This document shows, piece by piece, positions 43,334-51,195 of a DNA stretch of 64,000 nucleotides. The first letter of the stretch is position 1. The number at the start of each line of letters is the position of its first letter. This stretch comes from Kocuria subflava (lineage in GTDB: Bacteria > Actinomycetota > Actinomycetes > Actinomycetales > Micrococcaceae). A model generated the notes under the pieces. The model worked only from the letters and a program-made list of their open reading frames with translations. It was not told where the DNA came from and did not search any database. The translations under genes were made by a program, and so were the position numbers. The DNA lies in contig NZ_JAAVUN010000007.1 of NCBI RefSeq assembly GCF_012163155.1, forward strand, positions 1-64,000, given 5' to 3'.

Positions 43334-45100
43334 TCACTTACCGCCCTTGAGGATGTCGAATGCGGCATCCTGCGCGGCCTGACCGGTGGGTGCGGTCACG
43401 GCGGCCTGGGCGGCACGGGCGATCTGGTCATCAGTGGCCTGACCCAACTGCACACCCACGGCGGCAAGAGCAGGAGCGGCTGCAGACAGAGACGTCACAC
43501 CGAGCCCCACCAACACGCAGGCCAGCAGCGGGTCCGCAGCGGCCTCACCGCACACACCCACAGGCTTGCCGGCACGCTGCCCGGCGTCCGCAGCCATCTT
43601 GATGAGCTTGAGCACTGCCGGCTGCCAGGGGTCGGTCAGCTCGGAGAGCTGGGATGCCATGCGGTCAGCTGCCATGGCGTACTGCGTGAGGTCATTGGTG
43701 CCGATGGAGAAGAACTCCACGTGCTCCAGCAGCTCATCTCCCATGAGTGCTGCGGAGGGAACCTCGATCATCACACCGGGGATCAGACCGCGGTCACGGC
43801 ACATCTCCCCGTACCACTTGGCCTCATCCACTGTGGCGATCATGGGTGCCATGACCCAGGGCTCGGCCCCGGTGCCCTTGGCGGCAACCGCCACCGCATC
43901 GAGTTGGCGTTCCAGAACACCGGGCTGCTCAAAAGCAATGCGCACACCGCGCACACCCAGGGACGGGTTGGGCTCATCCGGCATGGTGGCAAATGCCAAC
44001 GGCTTGTCCGAACCCGCATCCAGGGTCCGCACCACAACCTTCTGCTCCGGGAAGGCCTCAAAGACCTCGCGATAGATCCCGGCCTGGGTTTCCACGGAGG
44101 GCTCGGACTGGGCGGAGAGGAAGCACAGTTCAGTGCGGAACAACCCAACACCTTCGGGCAGGCCCGTACCGGCAGCGGCGCGGGCGCCTGCACCGTCCTG
44201 CACGTTGGCCAGCAGCTGCACACGCGTTCCATCGGCCGTGACAGCGGGTCCGGACCAGGCACGGATCTTGGCCTGCATCTGCGCGGACTCATCCGCACGC
44301 TCCTTGGCCTTTGCGGGGTCCGGGGTGGTTTCAATCTCCCCGCGCTCACCGTCCAACAGGATCAAAGCCCCGTCCTCAACACCTTCCAGTGCTGCACCCA
44401 CACCCACCACACACGGGATGCCGAACTGGCGGGCAATGATGGCGGTGTGGCTGGTCTTGCCGCCCAGCTGGGTGGCAATGCCGCGCACGAACTCCGGGTC
44501 GAGCCCTGCGGTGTCTGCCGGGGCAAGGTCATCGGCCAGCAGGATCACGGGCTCATCCGGGCTGGGCACACCGGGCTCGGGCTCACCGCGCAGTTCGGCC
44601 ACCACGCGGTCACGGATGTCCTTGAGGTCGGTGGTGCGCTCAGCCATGAGGCCACCGATTTTCTCGAACTTGGCAACAAACGTGTCCGTTGCACGCACCG
44701 TGGCAACCACAGCGTTGACACCGGCCTCAACGTGCTTGTTCACGGCACGGCGCCAGCCCTTGTCCGTGACCAAGGATGCGGTGGCTTCCAACACCTCAGC
44801 GGCGTGACCCTCAGCCTTCTCCGCGCGACCCTGCAGTCGGCCCGAAACGGTTGCCGCGGCGGTATCGAACTGCTGCTTCTGCTCCGCACGGTCCGCCTCA
44901 GGGACCTCTGGACCGTCCGTGGGCAATTGCGGGCGTGGCCTGGCCCAAAGGGCGGGGCTGGCGGCGATGCCGGCAACCACTCCGATGCCCTGGAGGGTGG
45001 CGCCTCCAGCCGGTGCAGCAGTTTCTCGCGACTCTGACGGCTGGCCGTCAGCAGACTCACCATTGGTGGCGGCCGGGTCGAAACGGGCATCAACAGGCAT
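43334..45100 (-). CDS. ptsI: Phosphoenolpyruvate-protein phosphotransferase (PTS enzyme I)
   Basis: A 588-residue general PTS enzyme that moves phosphate from PEP to HPr. GGKTSHTAIIARQFGIPCVV contains the phospho-His (about residue 217). The C-terminal TIM barrel has FRTELCFL, VVVRTLDAGSDKPLAF, FFSIGTNDLTQYAMAADRM, and the active-site Cys in GVCGEAAADPLLACVLVGLG. The ATG at 45100 is preferred to one 42 codons upstream because GGAG lies ahead of it and the extension runs into the intergenic promoter region. It is divergent from fruR-fruK-fruA. The last 100 residues are Ala-rich. Confidence 0.96.
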   Translation of the reverse strand: MPVDARFDPAATNGESADGQPSESRETAAPAGGATLQGIGVVAGIAASPALWARPRPQLPTDGPEVPEADRAEQKQQFDTAAATVSGRLQGRAEKAEGHAAEVLEATASLVTDKGWRRAVNKHVEAGVNAVVATVRATDTFVAKFEKIGGLMAERTTDLKDIRDRVVAELRGEPEPGVPSPDEPVILLADDLAPADTAGLDPEFVRGIATQLGGKTSHTAIIARQFGIPCVVGVGAALEGVEDGALILLDGERGEIETTPDPAKAKERADESAQMQAKIRAWSGPAVTADGTRVQLLANVQDGAGARAAAGTGLPEGVGLFRTELCFLSAQSEPSVETQAGIYREVFEAFPEQKVVVRTLDAGSDKPLAFATMPDEPNPSLGVRGVRIAFEQPGVLERQLDAVAVAAKGTGAEPWVMAPMIATVDEAKWYGEMCRDRGLIPGVMIEVPSAALMGDELLEHVEFFSIGTNDLTQYAMAADRMASQLSELTDPWQPAVLKLIKMAADAGQRAGKPVGVCGEAAADPLLACVLVGLGVTSLSAAAPALAAVGVQLGQATDDQIARAAQAAVTAPTGQAAQDAAFDILKGGK

Positions 45101-45174
45101 GGGGTGCGCTCCTCGTCCTTGAGATCTCCTGCACACATGAAAGTGGCGGAATTCCCAGGATACGTGGCCCGTCG

Positions 45175-45194
45175 AACCCACGACAACATGGGTT
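45175..45194. promoter_or_regulatory. Inverted repeat at the fruR promoter
   Basis: AACCCA at 45175-45180 and TGGGTT at 45189-45194 form an inverted repeat with an 8-base spacer that overlaps the -35 box of fruR and lies in the divergent ptsI-fruR gap. It is a plausible operator for the DeoR-type repressor. Confidence 0.45.
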
Positions 45195-45229
45195 GACAAG
45201 CAACAAATTCGGGCATACTCATTCATATA
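45193..45229 (+). promoter_or_regulatory. fruR promoter, leaderless start
   Basis: A consensus TTGACA at 45193-45198 is followed by CATACT/TACTCA at 45214-45221, which puts the expected transcription start at or within a few bases of the ATG at 45229. There is no ribosome-binding sequence, so the operon mRNA is probably leaderless. Confidence 0.6.
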
Positions 45230-46164
45230 TGGGCGTAACAGAGATCACGCAGGGCGCTGACGGTCAGTTCCGTGGCGCCGGATCCGCCGGGGGATCACAG
45301 AATCTTCCCTCCGGCGTTGAACCCCCTGTGTCCACGCCCGATTCCAAGCGTTCCGGTGACTCACCAGCCCCCACCATGTACGCGGAGGAGCGGCGCCAGG
45401 CGATTGTTCGCATGGCATCAGCTCGCGGGCGAGTGGCGGTGACCGATCTGGCCGCCACCTTTGCGGTGGCCCCTGAAACAATTCGCCGGGACCTGGACGT
45501 GCTTGTCCGATCTGGTTTGGTTGACCGCGTGCACGGCGGGGCCATTCCCCGATCCTCCTACGGCACCGCCGAATCCACCGCCCGGGAGCGGCGCACCACC
45601 CGCGGGGAGGCCAAGGCCGCCATTGCCCGCGTAGCCATGGCGTATCTGCCGGCGGCCCACGGGAGCATCATCCTGGACGGTGGCACCACCACCGGTGCCC
45701 TGGCCGCGGAGATCACCTTGCGCGCGGAACAGGACCCGTCCACCGGACCACTGACCGTCATCACGGACTCAGTGCGCACCGGACTGGAGCTGTCCACCAC
45801 TCACAACCTGTCCGTCCACCTCTTGGGTGGTGTGATCCGTGAGGTCACGGAGACCGTGGTGGGTGCAACCGCCTTGACCATGCTGGGCCGGGTTGCCGCG
45901 GATGTTGCCTTCCTGGGCACCAACGGGCTGTCTGCCGCCTACGGACTGACCACCCCGGATGTTGAGGAAGCCGCCGTGAAACGCCTGATGGCCACGCGTT
46001 CCCAGCGCTGTGTCCTGCTGGCTGACTCCTCCAAGTTCGACTCCGACTTCTTGTGCACTTTTGCGGAACTGGACCAGATAGACGTCCTGATCACCGATGC
46101 CGAGCCCCCCACACGACTTGCCCAGGCCCTTGCCCAGAATGAAATCGAGGTTGTGATCGCATGA
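45229..46164 (+). CDS. fruR: DeoR-family transcriptional regulator of the fructose operon
   Basis: A 311-residue regulator. After a 49-residue Gly/Pro-rich leader, MYAEERRQAIVRMASARGRV starts the DeoR winged helix, with VTDLAATFAVAPETIRRDLD as the recognition helix-turn-helix. The C-terminal sugar-phosphate-sensing domain has IILDGGTTTGALA and LLADSSKF. An internal ATG at 45376 would remove the leader, but the promoter at 45193 points to the ATG at 45229. It is translationally coupled to fruK (ATGA). It is expected to sense fructose 1-phosphate and control fruRKA, and perhaps the divergent ptsI. Confidence 0.9.
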   Translation: MGVTEITQGADGQFRGAGSAGGSQNLPSGVEPPVSTPDSKRSGDSPAPTMYAEERRQAIVRMASARGRVAVTDLAATFAVAPETIRRDLDVLVRSGLVDRVHGGAIPRSSYGTAESTARERRTTRGEAKAAIARVAMAYLPAAHGSIILDGGTTTGALAAEITLRAEQDPSTGPLTVITDSVRTGLELSTTHNLSVHLLGGVIREVTETVVGATALTMLGRVAADVAFLGTNGLSAAYGLTTPDVEEAAVKRLMATRSQRCVLLADSSKFDSDFLCTFAELDQIDVLITDAEPPTRLAQALAQNEIEVVIA

Positions 46165-47126
46165 TCATCACATTCACCGCCAATCCGAGCATTGACCGCA
46201 CCGCTGATCTCTCCACCGTCCTGGAACGCGGCGGGGTCAACCGTGTGGTTGCCGTTCATGACGGGCCCGGCGGCAAGGGAATCAACGTGTCCCGTGCTCT
46301 CACCCTGGCAGGTACGGCCACCACTGCGGTTTTCCCGGCGCCTGCAGGTGACCCCCTGGTTCAGGCCGTGAAGGAAGCAGAAGTTCCTTTTTCCCTGGTG
46401 GAGCGTGACGTCCGTGTCCGCACCAACCTGACCGTCACGGAACCGGACGGGACCACCACCAAGATCAACGAGCCCGGCGCACCTTTGGATGCAGACGCCC
46501 AACGCACGTGCTTGGATGCCTTGCTGGCTGCCGCCAAGCCGGGTGACTGGGTGGCACTGTGCGGCTCCCTTCCTCCCGGCCCGTCAGAGGACTGGTACGC
46601 CCAGATGGTGGCGGAACTCAAGCAGGCGGGTGTGCGAATCGCCGTCGACACCTCCGATGCCCCATTGATCGCACTGGCCGGGGATCTGGACACCGCAGCC
46701 CCTGACCTGCTCAAGCCCAACGGCCTGGAGCTGGGGCAGTTGGTGGGGGCTGATGGCCCCGCCATTGAGGCCGCCGCCGAAAACGGCGACTTCCTTCCTG
46801 CGGCCCAGGCCGCACGCAAACTCGTGGAGCGCGGCGTCACCGCCGTGTTGGCCACGCTCGGCGCTGCCGGGGCGGTACTGGTCACCGCTGACGGCGCCTG
46901 GGTGGGCAATCCCCCACCCATCACTCCGGTGTCCACCGTGGGCGCCGGGGATTCCTCCCTGGCCGGTTTGCTGCTGGCCTTCACCCAGAACTTGGATCCC
47001 GCCGAATGCCTGCGGCACGCCGTGGCCTACGGCTCCGGCGCCACCGCCCTTGCCGGCACCGGTGTTCCCAGTCCCGATCAGGTCGACCTCGACCGAACCT
47101 CCGTCACCGAGCTCACGCTCGACTGA
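46161..47126 (+). CDS. fruK: 1-phosphofructokinase
   Basis: A 321-residue PfkB-family kinase that phosphorylates fructose 1-phosphate, made by the PTS, to fructose 1,6-bisphosphate. ITFTANPSIDRTADLSTVLE and HDGPGGKGINVSRALTLAGT are the N-terminal motifs of the 1-PFK/LacC group, and STVGAGDSSLAGLLLAFTQN near residue 255 is the catalytic signature. The start overlaps the fruR stop by four bases. fruA follows after a 41-base gap. Confidence 0.95.
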   Translation: MIITFTANPSIDRTADLSTVLERGGVNRVVAVHDGPGGKGINVSRALTLAGTATTAVFPAPAGDPLVQAVKEAEVPFSLVERDVRVRTNLTVTEPDGTTTKINEPGAPLDADAQRTCLDALLAAAKPGDWVALCGSLPPGPSEDWYAQMVAELKQAGVRIAVDTSDAPLIALAGDLDTAAPDLLKPNGLELGQLVGADGPAIEAAAENGDFLPAAQAARKLVERGVTAVLATLGAAGAVLVTADGAWVGNPPPITPVSTVGAGDSSLAGLLLAFTQNLDPAECLRHAVAYGSGATALAGTGVPSPDQVDLDRTSVTELTLD

Positions 47127-47167
47127 CACCCACCTGTCCGATCCCTTCACACAGCAAGGATTCACCC

Positions 47168-49300
47168 ATGTCAGAGCTACCTCTGATCGTCCCAGAGCTG
47201 GTCGTCCTCGATCAGAACCTAGGCGCTCACAAGAATGATGTGATCACGCAACTCTCCGGCGTCGTGGCTGCTGCAGGCCGCGCTGATTCCGCTGACGGCC
47301 TGGCCTCCGATGCCCTGGCTCGCGAGGGCCAGTCCCCCACCGGTCAGCCCGGTGGCATCGGCATCCCGCACTGCCGCTCCGCACACGTGAAGACCACGTC
47401 CCTGGGTTTCGCCCGTTTGGCAGAGCCGGTTGATTTTGGCGCCAAGGACGGCCCTGCGGACCTGATCTTCCTGATTGCCGCCGCGGATGGCGAAGGCAAG
47501 GAGCACCTCAAGCTGCTCTCCAAGCTGGCGCGCGCCATGGCCCGCAAGACGTTCCTGAGCTCCCTGCGGGAAGCCCAGACCGCTGAGGAAGTCGTGGCGA
47601 TCGTGGAGGAGGTCCTGGCTCCCAAGCAGACCCAGACCTCCAACGACGCCGCAGCATCCGCCGGCAACGCAGGCTCCGGTTCCAGCGGCGCAACTGCCGC
47701 TGGTGCCACTGCAGCCGGTGCTGCTGGTGCAGGTGCCGCCGGCGCGGGTACGGGTGCCGGTGAGGGTGGTGCCAAGCGCCGCCTGGTGGCCGTGACCTCC
47801 TGCCCCACGGGCATTGCCCACACCTACATGGCCGCGGAGGCCCTGGAGCAGAAGGCCCAGGAGATGGGCCACGAGCTGGTGGTGGAGACCCAGGGTTCCT
47901 CCGGTGGCACCAACCTGACGCAGGAGCAGATCGACTCCGCTGACGCCGTGGTCTTTGCCGTGGGTGTGGGTGTGCGTGACCGCGAGCGTTTTGCCGGCAA
48001 GCCCGGTGTGGAAGCCGGCGTGAACGTTGGTGTTTCCGATCCGGAGGGTCTGATCAACCGCGCACTGGCGGCAGCGGATGACCCCAATGGTCACCGCATT
48101 GCCGGTGGTGCCGGGTCCGGTGCCGGTGCCGGTGAGTCCTCGGGCTCCTCGGAGGGGCAGTCCTGGGGCCGTCGCATCCAGCAGGCGCTGATGACCGGTG
48201 TGTCCTACATGATCCCGTTCGTGGCCGCCGGCGGTCTGTTGATCGCTCTGGGCTTTGCCATGGGTGGCGCCGAGCGTGTGGCCGAGGTGGCACCGGATGT
48301 GGTTGCCCAGAACACGTTGTTCAACCTGCCTGCTGATGGCGGTTTGATGCTCTACCTGGGTGCGGTGTTCTTCACCATCGGTGGGCTCGCCATGAACTTC
48401 CTGGTACCGGCCCTGTCCGGCTACATCGCTTACGCGCTGGCCGGCCGTCCCGGCATTGCCCCGGGCTTTGTGGGCGGTGCCATCGCCGTCGCCGTGGGCG
48501 CGGGCTTCATCGGCGGTTTGGTCACGGGTCTTGTGGCCGGTCTGATCGCCATGTGGATCGCCTCCATCAAGGTTCCGCGCTGGCTGGCGGGCCTCATGCC
48601 CGTGGTCATCATCCCGCTGGTCACCACCACCCTGGTCGGCCTGCTCATGTACCTGCTGCTGGGCAAGCCGTTGGCCTCCCTCATGACCTGGCTGCAGGAC
48701 GGCCTGAACTCCATGACCGGCACCTCCGCCATTCTCCTGGGCGTCATCCTGGGCCTCATGATGTGCTTCGACCTGGGCGGCCCCGTCAACAAGGCTGCGT
48801 ACCTGTTCGCCACGGCCGGTCTGGCCCAGGGCACCGATGCCGCGATGAGCATCATGGCCACCGTCATGGCTACCGGCATGGTTCCCCCGTTGGCCATGGC
48901 CCTGTCCACCACGGTCCGCGGCAAGCTGTACTCGGAGGCCGAGCGTGAGAACGGGCGCACCGCGTGGTTGTTGGGTGCCTCCTTCATCTCCGAAGGTGCC
49001 ATCCCGTTCGCTGCAGCCGACCCGCTGCGCGTGATCCCGTCCATGATGGCCGGCGGCGCCGTGACCGGTGCTCTCACGATGGCCTTGAACGTCACCCTCA
49101 ACGCCCCGCACGGCGGCATCTTTGTGGTGCCGGCCATGGGCAACCCGTGGGGCTTCCTGATCGCCCTGGTGGCCGGTGTGCTGGTTTCCGCACTGATCGT
49201 GACCTTGCTCAAGACTCAGCGTCAGAAGTCCCTGATGGCTGCTGCTCAGCGTGAGGCTCAGACGGAGAACGCTCCCCGCGCAGCATCCGTGAACGCCTGA
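47168..49300 (+). CDS. fruA: PTS fructose transporter subunit IIABC
   Basis: A 710-residue fused transporter. The EIIA domain (residues 1-155) has the phospho-His in GGIGIPHCRSAHVKTTSLG (about residue 67). An Ala/Gly/Ser linker follows. EIIB (about 205-310) has the phospho-Cys in RRLVAVTSCPTGIAHTYMAA (about 214). EIIC (about 330-690) is polytopic and includes GVSYMIPFVAAGGLLIALGF and CFDLGGPVNKAAYLFATAG. It takes up fructose as fructose 1-phosphate at the membrane, receiving phosphate from HPr. The ATG has AAGGA upstream. A long perfect hairpin follows 28 bases after the stop codon. Confidence 0.97.
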   Translation: MSELPLIVPELVVLDQNLGAHKNDVITQLSGVVAAAGRADSADGLASDALAREGQSPTGQPGGIGIPHCRSAHVKTTSLGFARLAEPVDFGAKDGPADLIFLIAAADGEGKEHLKLLSKLARAMARKTFLSSLREAQTAEEVVAIVEEVLAPKQTQTSNDAAASAGNAGSGSSGATAAGATAAGAAGAGAAGAGTGAGEGGAKRRLVAVTSCPTGIAHTYMAAEALEQKAQEMGHELVVETQGSSGGTNLTQEQIDSADAVVFAVGVGVRDRERFAGKPGVEAGVNVGVSDPEGLINRALAAADDPNGHRIAGGAGSGAGAGESSGSSEGQSWGRRIQQALMTGVSYMIPFVAAGGLLIALGFAMGGAERVAEVAPDVVAQNTLFNLPADGGLMLYLGAVFFTIGGLAMNFLVPALSGYIAYALAGRPGIAPGFVGGAIAVAVGAGFIGGLVTGLVAGLIAMWIASIKVPRWLAGLMPVVIIPLVTTTLVGLLMYLLLGKPLASLMTWLQDGLNSMTGTSAILLGVILGLMMCFDLGGPVNKAAYLFATAGLAQGTDAAMSIMATVMATGMVPPLAMALSTTVRGKLYSEAERENGRTAWLLGASFISEGAIPFAAADPLRVIPSMMAGGAVTGALTMALNVTLNAPHGGIFVVPAMGNPWGFLIALVAGVLVSALIVTLLKTQRQKSLMAAAQREAQTENAPRAASVNA

Positions 49301-49328
49301 TGTCCTGAGTTTCCTGGCACGCAGGCAC

Positions 49329-49385
49329 CGAACCCTCACGCCACTACGCCATCACCCGTTGATGGCGTAGTGGCGTGAGGGTTCG
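49329..49385. repeat. Long-stem hairpin (subfamily GAACCCTCACG), copy 2
   Basis: A perfect 26-bp stem (49329-49354 with 49360-49385), starting CGAACCCTCACGCCACTACG, closes on a five-base loop. It lies just after fruA. It matches the copy at 31658-31716 in its outer 12 bases, and its inner pairs differ by compensatory changes. Confidence 0.9.
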
Positions 49386-49456
49386 TTCACATCCAGGACC
49401 GTTACAGGCACACTTCGGCCACAACTCGTGGCTGGCCCCTGAGACCTGACAGACTG

Positions 49457-49486
49457 TTGCCAGGGCTCGGCGGATGTGGCTGTAGT
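49457..49486 (+). promoter_or_regulatory. Candidate ptsH promoter
   Basis: TTGCCA (49457-49462) and TGTAGT (49481-49486) are separated by 18 bases and lie about 55 bases upstream of ptsH, after the fruA hairpin. This would give HPr its own promoter. Confidence 0.4.
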
Positions 49487-49538
49487 CTCAGCTGCACCAT
49501 CGGGCCACCCCGAAAGCATCGATCCTGTAGGAGGAAGC

Positions 49539-49808
49539 ATGCCCAGCAAGAAGGTTTCCGTCGGTTCCGCCGTCGGCCTGCACGCACGTCCCGCCGCCAT
49601 CATCGCCGAGGCTGCTGGTGAGTTCGACGACGAGATCTTGATCGGCCTGGTCAACGATCCCGATGAAGAGCCCGCAGACGCCTCCTCCTCCCTGCTGATC
49701 ATGGCTCTGGGCGCGGAGAAGGGCACCGAGGTTGAGGTCAGCTCCGAGAACGCTGAGGCCGTGGAGAAGATCGCCGCCCTGATCGAGAAGGATCTGGACG
49801 CCGAGTGA
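49539..49808 (+). CDS. ptsH: HPr phosphocarrier protein
   Basis: An 89-residue PTS carrier that relays phosphate from enzyme I to FruA. The phospho-His is His15 in VGSAVGLHARPAAI. The region ADASSSLLIMALGAEKG corresponds to the regulatory-serine loop of HPr, with Ser at the expected site. TAGGAGGAA precedes the ATG; 21 codons upstream in frame are excluded. It is separated from fruA by a long hairpin and probably has its own promoter, then ends at a compact terminator. Confidence 0.97.
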   Translation: MPSKKVSVGSAVGLHARPAAIIAEAAGEFDDEILIGLVNDPDEEPADASSSLLIMALGAEKGTEVEVSSENAEAVEKIAALIEKDLDAE

Positions 49809-49832
49809 TCTGCTGATCCGAACCACCGATTC

Positions 49833-49866
49833 AACTGCCCCGGAAGTGTGATCTTCCGGGGCAGTT
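49833..49866 (+). terminator. ptsH terminator
   Basis: AACTGCCCCGGAAG pairs perfectly over 14 bp with CTTCCGGGGCAGTT around a six-base loop, followed by TTCAT. It begins 25 bases after the HPr stop codon. Confidence 0.9.
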
Positions 49867-49891
49867 TCATGTCCATGGCACCCCCCCTATT

Positions 49892-49906
49892 TGAGAATGA
49901 TTCTCA
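49892..49906. promoter_or_regulatory. Zur box in the aztD-like promoter
   Basis: TGAGAATGATTCTCA is a perfect 7-1-7 palindrome of the actinobacterial Zur/Fur type. It overlaps a -35 TTGAGA (49891-49896), which is followed after 18 bases by TACTGT (49915-49920). The predicted start of transcription is at the ATG at 49927. Zinc repression of the downstream gene is expected. Confidence 0.75.
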
Positions 49907-49926
49907 TTTGTGCGTACTGTGTGCCC

Positions 49927-51195
49927 ATGCTGACGCCTTCACGCACCCTGCAGATCACCGCCGGACTTGCTGCCACCGCACTGCTTCTCTCCGCCTGCGG
50001 CACGCCACAGGACACCTCCGTTGCGTCGTCGTCGCCCGCGATCACGCCCACCGAACAACGCCAGGAGGTCACCTCCCTGACACCGCGGGTGGTCATGACC
50101 TACGACGGCGGCATCATGACTCTGGATGGCCACACCGGCCAGGTGATCGCAGAAACCCAGGCCCCCGGATTCCTGCGCCTGAGCCACCTGGGAGATGGCA
50201 GGCATGTGGCGGTCTCCTCCGGGGACAAGTTCACGGTCTTTGACACGGGCCTGAGTGCTGAGGCCCACGGGGACCATTCCCACTACTACACAACACAGCC
50301 CACGTTGACCGACGTCGAGCTCCAGGCACCTGAGGCCGGGCACGTGGTGACCAATGGCGGGCGCACCGCGCTGTTTGCCGATGGCACCGGGGCCGTGAGC
50401 ATGGCCGAAACCAACCAGCTGCTGGCCGACCTGCGGGACGGGGACCTGGAGACCGCAAGGACGCAAGACCCCCACCACGGCGTTGCCATTCCCCTGAAGG
50501 ACAACAAGCTACTGATCACGCAGGGGACCCCAGAGCAGCGCACCACCGTGCAGGTCCTGGACGCCCACGGTGAAGTGATGGCAGAAACTCATGACTGCCC
50601 CGGAGTACACGGGGAGGCCGTGGCTGAACCCACGGAAACCGACGACGTCGTGACTCTGGGCTGTGAGAACGGGCCGGTGATCTACCGTGACGGCGCATTC
50701 CACAAGGTTGCCGTTGCGGAGAGCTACCAACGATCAGGCAACCAATTCGGGACCACGGGCTCTGCCGTGGTGCTGGCCGACTACAAAGTGGATCCGGATG
50801 TCGAGCTGGAACGACCCACCAGGATCGGCCTGATCAACACTCGCACCGATTCCGTGCAGACCGTGGATCTGGGCTCCGCGTACTGGTTCCGGTCCATGGC
50901 CCGCGGCCCACGCGGTGAGGCGTTGGTGCTGACCTACAACGGGGAGCTGAACATCCTGGACCAGCATTCCGGTGAGGTCCTGCACCGGGTTGCGGTGGTC
51001 GACCCGTGGGAGGAGAACGACGAGTGGCAATAGCCCGGCCCGGCCGTGCAGGTCTCAGGTGATCACGCCTACGTCACGGATGCTGCGCGGCAGAAGCTAC
51101 ACGTGGTGGAGATCGCCTCCGGCACGGTCATGGACTCGTTCGAGCTGCCGCACACGCCCAATGAGTTCGTGGTGGTCAGTGGGCGGACTCGGTGA
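49927..51195 (+). pseudogene. aztD: AztD-like zinc-binding lipoprotein with in-frame amber codon
   Basis: A predicted surface lipoprotein with signal LAATALLLSAC (lipobox Cys about residue 24) and a beta-propeller body of PQQ-like repeats (VMTYDGGIMTLDGHTGQVIA, TYNGELNILDQHSGEVLHRV). It has His-rich stretches such as SAEAHGDHSHYYT, and CPGVHGEAVAE and GCENGPVIYRDGAFHKV typical of AztD zinc chaperones. A TAG at 51031 stops the frame at 368 residues, yet the same frame continues with PAVQVSGDHAYVTDAARQKL and ends at 51195 with TPNEFVVVSGRTR, which is the normal last propeller blade. The amber may be a nonsense mutation, a sequencing error or read-through. No aztABC genes are adjacent. The 3' end overlaps the convergent gene. 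Confidence 0.75.

Noticed and set aside
44776-45228. An N-terminal extension of FruR by 151 codons.
   Set aside because: It overlaps ptsI antisense and is rich in Arg, Pro and Trp; the TTGACA promoter lies inside it.
47219-49339. A 706-codon open frame on the minus strand across fruA.
   Set aside because: It is a codon-bias shadow of the fruA gene, rich in Gly, His and Gln with no domain, and fruA on the plus strand is certain.
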